From NCBI GenBank assembly GCA_016712505.1, contig JADJQY010000001.1, positions 186,001-250,000 of the forward strand: a stretch of DNA of 64,000 nucleotides, in the 5' to 3' direction. Source of the DNA: Candidatus Eiseniibacteriota bacterium (lineage in GTDB: Bacteria; Eisenbacteria; RBG-16-71-46; CAIMUX01). Below, one piece after another: positions 8,946 through 17,734 of this stretch (its first letter is position 1; the number at the start of each line of letters is the position of its first letter). A program made the position numbers and the translations under genes. Under the pieces are notes generated by a model. It was not told the origin of the DNA and made no database searches. It worked only from the letters and a program-made list of their open reading frames with translations.

Positions 8946-10144
8946 TCCGCGTGCTCTTCGTGGACGACGAAGTGGAATTGCTGGATGGGCTCCGAAACCG
9001 GCTCTGGCGCAAACGTCGGGAGTGGGAGATGTCGTTCGCCCTCGGGGGGCAATCCGCCCTCGAGGTGCTCAAGCGGCAACAGTTCGACATCGTGGTCTCC
9101 GACCTCCGGATGCCGCTCATCGACGGCACGATGCTGCTGGAGAGGGTGCGCCGAGACCAGCCCACCGCGATTCGCATCCTCCTTTCCGGAGAGACCAGCT
9201 TCGGGGTCACCCGTCACCTGGACGTGGCTCAGCAGATTCTCGGGAAGCCTTGCCCGATCGAGTTGCTCGAAGACACGATCGAGCGCGCCCAGAGGGTTCG
9301 CACGACCGTTTCCGACCCGGAAATCCAGCGAAGAGTCGGCGAGGTCGCCGCCATTCCGGCCGTTCCCGAACTGGTGCTCGAACTCGACAACGTCCTCTCG
9401 AATCCCAACGGCTCGCTCCGTGACGCGGAGCATGTGATCACGCGCGAACCGGCGTTCGCCACCCGCGTGCTCCAGATCGCGAACTCCGGCTTCTTCGGCG
9501 CCCGCCGCGCGACCACCAGCGTGGAAGAGGCGGTCTCCTTGCTCGGCCTGGAGTCACTCAAAGCGGTGGCCCTGACTCACGAACTGAGCCGTCCCTACGG
9601 CGGTACCGACGAGACAACCAAGAAAGCGCTGCGTGGCCTGCAGACCCACTCGCTGGCCGTGGCTCGCGCCGCCGCCCAGTTCTTCGACGAGACCCCCCTC
9701 TGTCGGAGCGCCTTCGCCGCCGGGCTGCTCCACGAATTGGGTGCGCTCCTCGCCGACCCGGCCTTTCGCGTTCCGGGCTCTCGTGCGGGCGGCGCTGACC
9801 GAATCGCTCCGGACGGATCACCCGGTTTGACATCTGGAAACCAGGGTCTCGAGGTGGTCGGCGCGTACGCAGTGGCCATCTGGGGGCTCCCCTTCGCCCT
9901 GGTCGAGGCGGTTCTCTACCACCGCGAGCCATGGTGCGCCACCCAGACCCGATTCGACCTCCCGGCCGCGATTTATGTTGCGAACCACCTGGTCACTCCG
10001 CGGTTTCCCAGCCCGTCGCCTGATCCGCGCGACTCCGTGGATCTCGATCTGGAGTTCCTCGAGAAGATCGGGGTCGCGCGCTCGCTACCGATCTGGACCG
10101 CTCTGGTCCAAGACCTGGAACCCGGCGACCGCAAGGCGGCCTAG
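8942..10144 (+). CDS. Response regulator: REC plus HDOD domain
   Basis: 400 residues; ATG 8942 overlaps the kinase stop in ATGA. The REC domain (1-120) has acceptor Asp54 in VVSDLRMP, a Ser in the ILLSGE switch region and the conserved Lys in LGKPCP. An HDOD domain follows (about 135-340), with the family signature from IPAVPELV through ANSGFFGARR to SVEEAVSLLGLESLK, and LLHELG where metal-binding HD proteins have LLHDIG. HDOD domains are non-catalytic relatives of HD phosphohydrolases and act in signalling assemblies. The output is probably a phosphorylation-dependent protein contact rather than catalysis or DNA binding. Confidence 0.9.
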   Translation: MIRVLFVDDEVELLDGLRNRLWRKRREWEMSFALGGQSALEVLKRQQFDIVVSDLRMPLIDGTMLLERVRRDQPTAIRILLSGETSFGVTRHLDVAQQILGKPCPIELLEDTIERAQRVRTTVSDPEIQRRVGEVAAIPAVPELVLELDNVLSNPNGSLRDAEHVITREPAFATRVLQIANSGFFGARRATTSVEEAVSLLGLESLKAVALTHELSRPYGGTDETTKKALRGLQTHSLAVARAAAQFFDETPLCRSAFAAGLLHELGALLADPAFRVPGSRAGGADRIAPDGSPGLTSGNQGLEVVGAYAVAIWGLPFALVEAVLYHREPWCATQTRFDLPAAIYVANHLVTPRFPSPSPDPRDSVDLDLEFLEKIGVARSLPIWTALVQDLEPGDRKAA

Positions 10145-10157
10145 GGCGGAAAGATCC

Positions 10158-11291
10158 ATGGACGCGATCAAGGTGCTGTGTGTCGATGATGAGCCGGAGG
10201 TCCTGGTTGGGTTGAAACTCAACCTGCGTCGCGGCTTTCAGGTCGAGACCGCAACCAACGCGGTCGAGGCTCTGAAGAAGTTGGGAGAGCTGGGCCCGTT
10301 CGCAGTGGTGGTTACGGACATGAGAATGCCCGGGGTCGACGGCGCGACGTTTCTCTCTCACGTACGCGAGCGGTACCCGGACACGACTCGGATCGTGCTC
10401 ACCGGATACGCCGAGGTGGGTGCCGCAATTGCTGCCGTGAACGACGGCCAGATCTACCGGTTCCTGACCAAGCCCTGCACGCCGGCGAACTTCGTGCGCG
10501 CGGTTTCTGAGGGCGCAGAGATCTACGCCCTGAGGCAGGCCGAGCGGACCTTGCTCGAGCGCACCCTGCACGGCTCGATCTCCGCCCTGTGCGAGGTGCT
10601 GAGCCTCGTCGACCCGGTCGCCTTCGGCCGTGCAACCCGCATCCGAAAGTTGAGCTCTGATCTACTCAAGCGGCTGGGAGTTCGCGAGCGTTGGCCGGCG
10701 GAGTTGGCCGCGCTCCTCTCCCAGGTAGCCTTCGTGACCCTGCCGGAAGCGACCGCGAGTAAGGTCTACTTCGGGCAGGCGCTCGACCCCGGAGAGCAGG
10801 AGCTGGTTGACCGACTGCCACAGATTGCCGCCGACATCCTGGGAAACATCCCCAGGCTCGAACCGGTGATCGCAGTGATCCGCCGGAGCCGCGATCCGAG
10901 GCCGGCCGCGCCGATCAACCTCTGCATCAGTGCGATCGACGTTGCCTCGGCCTTCGACGTGCTCGAGGCCCAGGGTCGTCAGCCCAGCCTGGCAGTGGAC
11001 GAGCTTCGCCTGGCCAAGAAATACGACAAGGCGATGCTCGATGCGCTCGCGACCCTGGTCGGTGAGCTGAGTGACGGTCCCAAGCCCCGCCTGGTGCACC
11101 TCCGGGATGTCCGCCCGGGCATGACCTTCGCCGACGATGTCCGCACCACCGCCGGTTTGGTGTTGGTCGCTCGTGGCTTCGTCGTCAACGAGGCATTCAT
11201 CGAGCGGATCCGGCTGTTCCGCTCCGATCTGGTCGAGGACCTGGTGAAGGTCTTCGATGTCGGCATGGAGTCCGAGAAGGAGGCAGCATGA
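10158..11291 (+). CDS. Response regulator: REC plus degenerate HD-GYP domain (HnoD-like)
   Basis: 377 residues from ATG 10158, 13 bases after the previous stop, with GGCGGAAAG upstream. The REC domain has Asp54 in VVTDMRMPG and Lys in LTKPC. Residues about 140-310 align along an HD-GYP phosphodiesterase, but the catalytic positions are gone: AALLSQVAFVTLP stands where the family has AALLHDIGKIGVP, IRRSRDP replaces the HHER region, and the GYP motif is absent. It therefore cannot bind the metals needed to cleave cyclic-di-GMP. The C-terminal 70 residues (RPGMTFADDV ... GLVLVARG) are the small module often found after such domains. Shewanella HnoD is likewise a REC with a degenerate HD-GYP that regulates a partner protein; an equivalent role is inferred. 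Confidence 0.85.
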   Translation: MDAIKVLCVDDEPEVLVGLKLNLRRGFQVETATNAVEALKKLGELGPFAVVVTDMRMPGVDGATFLSHVRERYPDTTRIVLTGYAEVGAAIAAVNDGQIYRFLTKPCTPANFVRAVSEGAEIYALRQAERTLLERTLHGSISALCEVLSLVDPVAFGRATRIRKLSSDLLKRLGVRERWPAELAALLSQVAFVTLPEATASKVYFGQALDPGEQELVDRLPQIAADILGNIPRLEPVIAVIRRSRDPRPAAPINLCISAIDVASAFDVLEAQGRQPSLAVDELRLAKKYDKAMLDALATLVGELSDGPKPRLVHLRDVRPGMTFADDVRTTAGLVLVARGFVVNEAFIERIRLFRSDLVEDLVKVFDVGMESEKEAA

Positions 11292-11911
11292 AGCCCAAGG
11301 TTCTATTCGTCGACGACGATGCGGACCTGCTGGCTGGCATCCAGATGGGATTGTCCCACCAACCCTACGACGTCTTGACCGCGACTTCCGCCGAGGAGGG
11401 ACTCCGGCTGCTAGCGGCTCAGGACATCGCCTTCGTCGTCTCCGATGATCGGATGCCGGGCATGCGCGGGGTAGACTTCCTCACCGCGGTCGCCCGCCTC
11501 CATCCCAATACCATGACCATGCTCCTTACCGGATACGGTGATCTCGAAACCGCCATGCGAGCGATCAACGAAGGGCACGTCTACCGCTTCATGCTGAAGC
11601 CCTGTCGCGTCCCTGAGTTGCGCCAGGTGGTCAGTGATGCTCTTCAGATTCGCCGCCTGGTCGACGCCAGCACCCAACTCGTGCTCCAAACCCGGCGGGA
11701 GCGCGCGGGTCTCGAGGCACTGGAGCGGCAGCACCCCGGCATCACTCAAGTGGATCGCACCGAGGACGGTGCGGTGATCATCGATGGTCCGGACGGAGAG
11801 GTCGGCACCGACGGGGTCGCGGCGGCTCCGAAAGGGATCGCCGAGCTGATTCGTGAGATCGAGCAGCTGGTAGAAACCAGCCGGAAGACCCGTCGGGGAG
11901 AAGCGGCGTGA
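11288..11911 (+). CDS. Response regulator: REC with helical tail
   Basis: 207 residues; ATG 11288 overlaps the preceding stop in ATGA. The REC domain (1-120) resembles those of its two neighbours (LTGYGDLETAMRAINEG, YRFMLKPC). The acceptor is Asp53 in VVSDDRMPG, and Lys is present. The remaining 85 residues form a charged helix (about 122-150) and an acidic, weakly structured tail with no recognised output domain. It may be a phosphate sink, a phosphotransfer adaptor, or a regulator that works by protein contact. The close similarity of the REC domains in this and the flanking genes suggests local duplication. Confidence 0.85.
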   Translation: MKPKVLFVDDDADLLAGIQMGLSHQPYDVLTATSAEEGLRLLAAQDIAFVVSDDRMPGMRGVDFLTAVARLHPNTMTMLLTGYGDLETAMRAINEGHVYRFMLKPCRVPELRQVVSDALQIRRLVDASTQLVLQTRRERAGLEALERQHPGITQVDRTEDGAVIIDGPDGEVGTDGVAAAPKGIAELIREIEQLVETSRKTRRGEAA

Positions 11912-13038
11912 GGTCGCGCGTCCTGTTCGTCGATGACGAGCCCGACTTCCTTGCCGCCGTGCGAACGGAACTCCGCCGTGAGTACGAGGTGCACGTCGCT
12001 GGTTCGGGCGAGGAAGGGCTGGCCGCGCTTCAAGCGCACGGACCGTTCGATGTCGTGATCTCGGACATGCGCATGCCCGGGATGGACGGGGCGGAGTTTC
12101 TTCGTCGGAGCGTTCGGATCGCTCCGGACAGCGTCCGGATCCTGCTCACCGGACACAGCGACCAGGAGTCGGCCATCGGGGCGGTGAACGAGGGCAGGAT
12201 CTCGAAGTACCTGACCAAGCCGCTCCCGGCCTCGCGCCTGCGCGGAGAGCTGCGCGAAGCAGTGCTCGAGTATCGTCGGCGGTGTCAGTTGACGGAGTAC
12301 TCGGCCCATTTGCTCGGCGAGATCCAGGCCGTGCAGCGGCTGCAACGAGAGATCCTGGACAACGTGTCCCACGAGCTGAGGACTCCGCTGACCATCATCC
12401 GGGGATCGTGCGAACTCCTTCAGACTTCCGCGTTCGGAGCGATCAGCGAACCACAGTCAGAACTTCTTCAGGCGATCGACGAGGCGTCGCTGCGCCTCGG
12501 GCGTCTGATCGAGTCCTCGCTCGAGGGCTCTCCCTTCGCGGAGTCGGCGGACCCTCCGCCCGATACCAGCATTTCTTACTCCGGTCTGGTGCGCGCGCTC
12601 AAGAGTGCCTGCGCCGACGTGAGCCCGATCGATGGGGTGACTTTTCGGTGGGAGGTTCGACCCGCACCCGAGGAGGTGATCACGACCAATCTCGTGCTTC
12701 TCGCGGTCGTTGCCCGCAACCTCATCGAGAATGCGTGCAAGTTCACCCAGCAGGGATCGGTGGCGGCTGTGGTGGAGCTCGACTCGGGAGAGCTGCGTCT
12801 GTCGGTGGAGGACACCGGGATCGGCATTCCCACCACCGCACGGGAACGGGTCTTCGATCGCTTCCGCCAGTCGGACTCCCTGTCGACGTCGCGCTTCTGC
12901 GGCGGCGGCCTCGGACTTTACGTCGTGCGGCAGGCAGTGGATCGCCTTGGAGGGACGATCGCGGTCGAGAGCGGGACCGACCGCGGGACCTGTTTTCGGC
13001 TCTCCATTCCGCTGACGCGGGCCGCGGCCGCAGCTTGA
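11908..13038 (+). CDS. REC-histidine kinase (response regulator fused upstream of HK)
   Basis: 376 residues from GTG 11908, overlapping the preceding stop in GTGA. The REC domain has Asp53 in VISDMRMPG. A helix leads into HisKA with His155 in NVSHELRTPLT, then HATPase with N-box RNLIENACKF, G1 VEDTGIGIP and G2 GGGLGLYV. REC sits in front of the kinase with no sensor domain between, so phosphorylation of REC by an upstream kinase probably sets the activity of the second kinase, as in a cascade. Its own target is not linked. It closes the operon; only 16 bases separate it from the convergent zwf stop. Confidence 0.9.
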   Translation: MRSRVLFVDDEPDFLAAVRTELRREYEVHVAGSGEEGLAALQAHGPFDVVISDMRMPGMDGAEFLRRSVRIAPDSVRILLTGHSDQESAIGAVNEGRISKYLTKPLPASRLRGELREAVLEYRRRCQLTEYSAHLLGEIQAVQRLQREILDNVSHELRTPLTIIRGSCELLQTSAFGAISEPQSELLQAIDEASLRLGRLIESSLEGSPFAESADPPPDTSISYSGLVRALKSACADVSPIDGVTFRWEVRPAPEEVITTNLVLLAVVARNLIENACKFTQQGSVAAVVELDSGELRLSVEDTGIGIPTTARERVFDRFRQSDSLSTSRFCGGGLGLYVVRQAVDRLGGTIAVESGTDRGTCFRLSIPLTRAAAAA

Positions 13039-13054
13039 TCCTCCCGGATCCTGC

Positions 13055-14563
13055 CTAATCCCGCCCCGGAATCTCGTTGTACCACGCCCGACCGTCCGCC
13101 TGGATCAGACGATCACCCTCCAATGGTCCCCACGATCCCGCAGGATACAGGGTGACCGGAACGCCCGGATTCGCCTTCCAATGTTCGAGCATCGGGGTGA
13201 CGACCCTCCAAGCATAGTCGACCTCATCCTCGCGAGCGAAAAGGGTCGAATCGCCGTGCATTGCATCGAGCAGCAGCCGCTCGTAAGCCTCCGGAGGTCC
13301 CTGGTCGAACGTGGTGGAGTAGCGGAACTGCAGTTCAACCGGATCGATCTCTACCCGACCTCCCGGTCGCTTCGATCCGACCCGAAGCCAGATTCCTTCG
13401 TCGGGCTGAATCTGCAGCAAGAGAAGATTCGGCTCCGGCGCGCGGGCCTGCCGGAACAGGGTGAGCGGTGGACGGCGGAAGTGGATTGCGATCGAGGTCG
13501 TCCTTCCGGCCAGACGCTTGCCCGCCCGAAGGTAGAACGGCACGCCAGCCCAGCGCCAGTTGTCCAGGAACACGCGGAAGGCAACGTAGGTGTCGGTGTT
13601 GGAGTGCGGGTCGACGCTCGGCTCGTCGCGGTAGGCGGGAACTCGCGCGCCGGCGATGTCGCCTCCGACGTACTGCCCTCGCACGATGCTGTTGGCCAGG
13701 TCCTCTGCGCCGAAGGGACGCAGCGCCATGAGAACTTTCACTTTCTCGTTCCGCACCTGTTCGGCGTCGAATCGGATCGGCGGCTCCATACCGACCAGGC
13801 AGAGGAGTTGCAGCATGTGGTTCTGCACGATGTCCCGGAGAATCCCCGCCTCGTCGAAGTATCCGCCTCGTCCTTCAACCCCCAGCGTCTCGGCCACGGT
13901 GATCTGGACGTGGTCAATGTAGCGCCGGTTCCAGAGCGGCTCGAAGATTCCGTTGGCCAGACGGAAGACGAGGATGTTCTGGACCGTCTCCTTCCCGAGG
14001 TAGTGGTCGATCCGGTAGACCTGCTTCTCTTCGAAGGTCCGGTGCACCTGCGCGTTCAGGACGCGACCTGACTCCGCGTCGTGCCCGAACGGCTTCTCGA
14101 TGACGATGCGGATGCGGTCCGCCTGATCCCGCGGCGAGAGCCCTGCCGCCGCGAGGTGTTCCAGTACGACCGGGAACTCCGAGGGCGGGATTGCCAGGTA
14201 GTAGAGGCGCACGGGATCCTTGACCCCGGCCGCGGACTCGACCTCATCCAGCTTGGTCTTGAGCCACTTGTAGGTCTCTACGTTGGCAAAGTCGCCGCAG
14301 ACATAGAAGGTGCGAGAGAGGAACTCGTCGAGCTGCGCGCGATCCGGCGATCCGGCCCGCGAGAAGCTGCTGACCGCCTCACCCATGTCGCCACGAAACT
14401 CCTCGTCGGTCTTCTCCCGACGCGCCACGCCGACCAGCGAGAACCGCGAAGGTAGATGCCCCTCGCGCTTCAGCATGAAGAGGGCCGGAACGAGCTTCCG
14501 CTTGGTGAGATCTCCGCTAGCGCCGAAGATCACCACGGTCGCGGGCGTGTCGTGCTGCGTCAT
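13055..14563 (-). CDS. zwf: Glucose-6-phosphate 1-dehydrogenase
   Basis: 502 residues, normal length. It oxidises glucose-6-phosphate to 6-phosphogluconolactone with NAD(P)+, the entry step of the oxidative pentose phosphate pathway. The nucleotide-binding motif GASGDLTKRK is at 14-23, and the substrate-site signature RIDHYLGKE is complete, with its Lys and His. ATG 14563 is preceded by GGAGGAGG. The gene follows hutI on the same strand after 275 bases with no gene, so it may have its own promoter. Transketolase lies 18 kb away on the same strand and serves the same pathway. Confidence 0.97.
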   Translation of the reverse strand: MTQHDTPATVVIFGASGDLTKRKLVPALFMLKREGHLPSRFSLVGVARREKTDEEFRGDMGEAVSSFSRAGSPDRAQLDEFLSRTFYVCGDFANVETYKWLKTKLDEVESAAGVKDPVRLYYLAIPPSEFPVVLEHLAAAGLSPRDQADRIRIVIEKPFGHDAESGRVLNAQVHRTFEEKQVYRIDHYLGKETVQNILVFRLANGIFEPLWNRRYIDHVQITVAETLGVEGRGGYFDEAGILRDIVQNHMLQLLCLVGMEPPIRFDAEQVRNEKVKVLMALRPFGAEDLANSIVRGQYVGGDIAGARVPAYRDEPSVDPHSNTDTYVAFRVFLDNWRWAGVPFYLRAGKRLAGRTTSIAIHFRRPPLTLFRQARAPEPNLLLLQIQPDEGIWLRVGSKRPGGRVEIDPVELQFRYSTTFDQGPPEAYERLLLDAMHGDSTLFAREDEVDYAWRVVTPMLEHWKANPGVPVTLYPAGSWGPLEGDRLIQADGRAWYNEIPGRD

Positions 14564-14838
14564 GAGAGTCCTTTCCTCCTCCGCCCATGGGCGGTCCGCG
14601 CCGCCGGCGACGCCCGGCCGGCCGGAGGACGTCGAAGGGGGCGTTCCTTTCCTCCTTCTATCGGCGGATCAACCGGCGGTCCGCAGCATCGATCGCCAAA
14701 TCTGGGGCAATGGGCGCAGGGAAAAAGTTGCCGGTCGAGTCAGCCCCAATCTTGCGGCAACTCCCCCGCCCTGACCAGCGGGGAATATCGGGCGGGTTCA
14801 GCGAAGCGCTCGCTGCCTCGGGAGGTGTGCTGCCGGCA

Positions 14839-16002
14839 TCACCCGCGAGGACGGCCCGCATACCACGATCGCACGAGCGGACGCGCCCCGAGCTCCGACA
14901 CCAGATTGGCCGGCTGCGGCACGCGCCAGAGCGCGAGGTCGGCGCACGCGCCCACCTCGAGCCGCCCGCAGTCCGGGAGGCGCAACGCCCGGGCAGCTTC
15001 GCGCGTGACCCCCGCGAGCGCCTCCTGCGGAGTGAGGCGGAAGAGCGTGCTCGCCATGTTGGCGGCCAACAACAACGACGTAAGAGGAGATGTGCCTGGA
15101 TTGCTGTCGGTCGCGACGGCCATCGGCACACCGGCGACGCGCAGCGCCTCGATCGGGGGTACGCGGGTTTCGCGCAGGACGTAGAATGCGCCCGGCAACA
15201 ACACCGCGACCGCTCCGGCCTTTCGCATCGCCTCGATTCCGGTCGCGGAGAGCCATTCGAGGTGATCGGCCGACATCCCTTGGTGACGAGCGACCAGTGC
15301 GGCTCCCTCCTGGTTGGAGAGCTGCTCGGCATGCAGTTTCACCGGCAGTTGCAGTCGACCCGCGGCCGCGAACAGCTTCTCCACTTGGTCGGGAGAAAAG
15401 GCGATCGACTCACAGAACGCATCGACTGCGTCGACCAGCCCTTCAGCCTGCAACTCCGGAAGGACGCTCACGCACAGATGCTCGATGTAGTCATCGGCCC
15501 GGCCTTCGTACTCCGGGGGAACTGCGTGGGCTCCCAGAAACGTGGTGACCACCCGCACCGGCCGGATGGCCGCCAGGCGGCGGGCCGCGCGGAGCATGCG
15601 TCGCTCCGGTTCCAGATCGAGGCCGTATCCTGACTTGATCTCGATCGTGGTCACGCCCTCGGCCAGCAGTGCATCCAGGCGGGGAAGGGCAGCATCGATC
15701 AGCTCCTGCTCCGAAGCGGCGCGGGTCGCACGCACGGTGCTCCGGATCCCGCCGCCCCGCCTGGCGATCGACTCGTAGCTCTCGCCATTGAGGCGCGCCT
15801 CGAACTCCCCGGCGCGAGAGCCGGCATAGACGAGGTGCGTATGGCAGTCGATCAGGCCGGGCGTGAGCCACCCGCCCCCGCCATCGACCGGGGCCAACGA
15901 GCGAAACATCTCCGGCAGATCCGCTTCCCGGCCGAGCCAGGCGATGCGTCCGTCCCTCTCGGCGATGGCGCCCTCCGGCATATCGCCGTATCCGTCTCCC
16001 AC
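14839..16002 (-). CDS. hutI: Imidazolonepropionase (start uncertain, probably CTG 16044)
   Basis: 387 residues from GTG 16002. This amidohydrolase opens imidazolone-5-propionate to N-formimino-glutamate in histidine breakdown. Metal and substrate residues are seen in LIDCHTHLVYAG, TFLGAHAVPPEY, KLHAEQLS and ATDSNPGTSP. The frame continues upstream of GTG 16002 and codes for LLSDGLITNAHLARF, which matches the conserved first strand of the family. No ATG, GTG or TTG lies between there and an in-frame TAG at 16083-16081. A CTG at 16044, eight bases after GGGAGG, is the best true start and gives 401 residues. It overlaps nothing but lies five bases after the stop of the transporter gene, so the two form an operon. 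No hutH, hutU or hutG is nearby. Confidence 0.92.
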   Translation of the reverse strand: MGDGYGDMPEGAIAERDGRIAWLGREADLPEMFRSLAPVDGGGGWLTPGLIDCHTHLVYAGSRAGEFEARLNGESYESIARRGGGIRSTVRATRAASEQELIDAALPRLDALLAEGVTTIEIKSGYGLDLEPERRMLRAARRLAAIRPVRVVTTFLGAHAVPPEYEGRADDYIEHLCVSVLPELQAEGLVDAVDAFCESIAFSPDQVEKLFAAAGRLQLPVKLHAEQLSNQEGAALVARHQGMSADHLEWLSATGIEAMRKAGAVAVLLPGAFYVLRETRVPPIEALRVAGVPMAVATDSNPGTSPLTSLLLAANMASTLFRLTPQEALAGVTREAARALRLPDCGRLEVGACADLALWRVPQPANLVSELGARPLVRSWYAGRPRG

Positions 16003-16048
16003 GAACCTCGCGAGGTGCGCGTTTGTGATCAGGCCGTCGCTCAGAAGC

Positions 16049-17443
16049 TCATCCTCCCTCTCCCACGCTTCGGTTCTGCCCTACCTGGCCGGCTGCCTCC
16101 GGTTCGTTCCCTCTCAGCACCTTGCCCATCATTGGGAGAAAGAGAAGTCCGATCAAGCCCACCAGGCAATCCACCCCCAGCGTCGTCGGATACCCCCAGC
16201 GCGTCAAGGCCGCTCCCTGCCAGGTCGAAGAGTAGGACGTGGTGAGATTGCAGAGTGCCATATAGGCGGTAAACTGCGTTCCCGCGACCGCAGGAGTCGT
16301 GACGTCCATGAAGATCGCTGTCCCCACCCCGTAGTAGAGACCTTGGAACACGGAGTAGACCACAACCGCTGCGAAAAAGAAGCGCACCAGTTCACGCGAG
16401 GGGATGGGCCGATCCGGGAGGTCGGGAGCCACCGGTAGGATCCAGTGGTGCTGGTGCATCGCGACTGCCAGCGCGATGGTCGGCAATGTCGTCCCGGCGA
16501 TGAAGATGGCCAGCGATCGGCGACGCCCGAATCGATCCGAGACCCAGCCACCCACCACGCACAGGCTGGCAGTGACTACCGTGCAGACCAGGGTGAGCAC
16601 GCCGATGGCACGGTCATCGAGGCCGAGTTCGACCGCAAGATTCGACTGCAGCGACAAGCTCAACGCGTAGGCGCCCATCGGCAGCGCCGCGACGAAGATC
16701 GCGAAGAATGCGGCTCGACTCGAAATGAAGGCCCGTCCCGCGTCCCGAGCGAACGCACCCAACTCGCGAGCAATCGCGGCCAGCGGAGACCCAGGACCTC
16801 GGAGCCTGGGAGACGATTTCGGCTCAACCATCGGAACCGCCACTACCAACGTGATCAGGGAGATCACCAGCGCCACGATCCAGAATGTGGCTTGAAACCC
16901 GATGACCGAGGTGAGGAAGAGCACACCGGCCCCACCGATTCCGATGCCGAGATAGCTGCCGCCGAACATGAGTCCATTGGCGATCCCGGCTTGATCGGCC
17001 CGAAGTACGTTCACCGCGAGTGCATCGATGGCCACATCCTGGGTCGCGGCGAACAGGTTGTTCAGAAACATCAGCGAGGTAAAGAGGCCAAGTTGCGATC
17101 GGAAGTCGAGTGGCGAAGCGATCAGAAGCGTCGCTACCATCAACGCCTGGGTTCCAATGATCCAGGCCCGTCTCCGGCCCCACCGATCGCTCGAGAGAAC
17201 ATCGACGAACGGGCCGTACGCCCACTTGATCCCCCAGGGGAGATAGAGCGCTCCGACGAACGCGCCGATCGCCGCGGGGTCGAGCCCCTGTCGTCGCATC
17301 TGCGTGGCGATTGCGGTCCCGGTGAAGCCGGACGGGATCCCCTCGGCGACATACAGCAGAAAGAACGCCAGCAGTCTTCCCCGTGGGGTCGCGAGTAGGT
17401 CAGGGAGTTTCACGCGAGCGAGGATAGACGTCAGATCGGCCAA
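16049..17443 (-). CDS. MFS transporter, AmpG/PAT-like
   Basis: 464 residues with about 12 hydrophobic segments. FAATQDVAIDALAVNVL, followed by the GIANGLMFGGSYLGIG stretch, is the signature of the AmpG/peptide-acetyl-CoA transporter branch, which imports muropeptides or related solutes. The loop between the two halves is short and basic. The start is TTG 17443 with only a weak site; GTG 17413 is an alternative that would remove ten residues before the first helix. It lies just upstream of hutI, with five bases between stop and the likely CTG start, but the substrate is unlikely to be inferred from that alone. Confidence 0.85.
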   Translation of the reverse strand: MADLTSILARVKLPDLLATPRGRLLAFFLLYVAEGIPSGFTGTAIATQMRRQGLDPAAIGAFVGALYLPWGIKWAYGPFVDVLSSDRWGRRRAWIIGTQALMVATLLIASPLDFRSQLGLFTSLMFLNNLFAATQDVAIDALAVNVLRADQAGIANGLMFGGSYLGIGIGGAGVLFLTSVIGFQATFWIVALVISLITLVVAVPMVEPKSSPRLRGPGSPLAAIARELGAFARDAGRAFISSRAAFFAIFVAALPMGAYALSLSLQSNLAVELGLDDRAIGVLTLVCTVVTASLCVVGGWVSDRFGRRRSLAIFIAGTTLPTIALAVAMHQHHWILPVAPDLPDRPIPSRELVRFFFAAVVVYSVFQGLYYGVGTAIFMDVTTPAVAGTQFTAYMALCNLTTSYSSTWQGAALTRWGYPTTLGVDCLVGLIGLLFLPMMGKVLRGNEPEAAGQVGQNRSVGEGG

Positions 17444-17554
17444 TCACAGCAACGAATCTCCGAAGCGGCACCGGGCATCCGAAGTCGACACGGGCGGGGC
17501 GGGACGAGGCGAGGCGGCCAGTGGGCGGGAGGGCCAAGAGGAACATCGACAGCC

Positions 17555-17595
17555 GAGGCGAGGCGGGACGAGGCGAGGCGGGACGAGGCGAGGCG
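17555..17595. repeat. 15-bp minisatellite (2.7 copies)
   Basis: Unit GAGGCGAGGCGGGAC at 17555-17569 and 17570-17584 with a partial third copy to 17595; a related stretch lies at 17498-17517. It is in the 291-base gap between the MFS start and the TrpF-like stop, which has no gene. Confidence 0.8.
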
Positions 17596-17627
17596 CTAGT
17601 GCGCGGGCCCCGGGGGATCGGGAGGGG

Positions 17628-17666
17628 GCTGGTGCGCAGGGCTGGTGCGCAGGGCTGGAGCGCGGG
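17628..17666. repeat. 13-bp minisatellite (3 copies)
   Basis: GCTGGTGCGCAGG occurs at 17628-17640 and 17641-17653, with a diverged copy at 17654-17666. It lies next to the 15-bp minisatellite in the same gene-free gap. Confidence 0.75.
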
Positions 17667-17734
17667 CGTGGTCTGTGGCGGTGCGTGATGGACCTCGTCG
17701 TGCGCCGGCCCTTCCGGAATTCGCGAAACGAGCG

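Noticed and set aside
17504..17600. CRISPR array
   Set aside because: Units are contiguous short tandem repeats without unique spacers and no cas genes are present; the same holds for the other repeat tracts.
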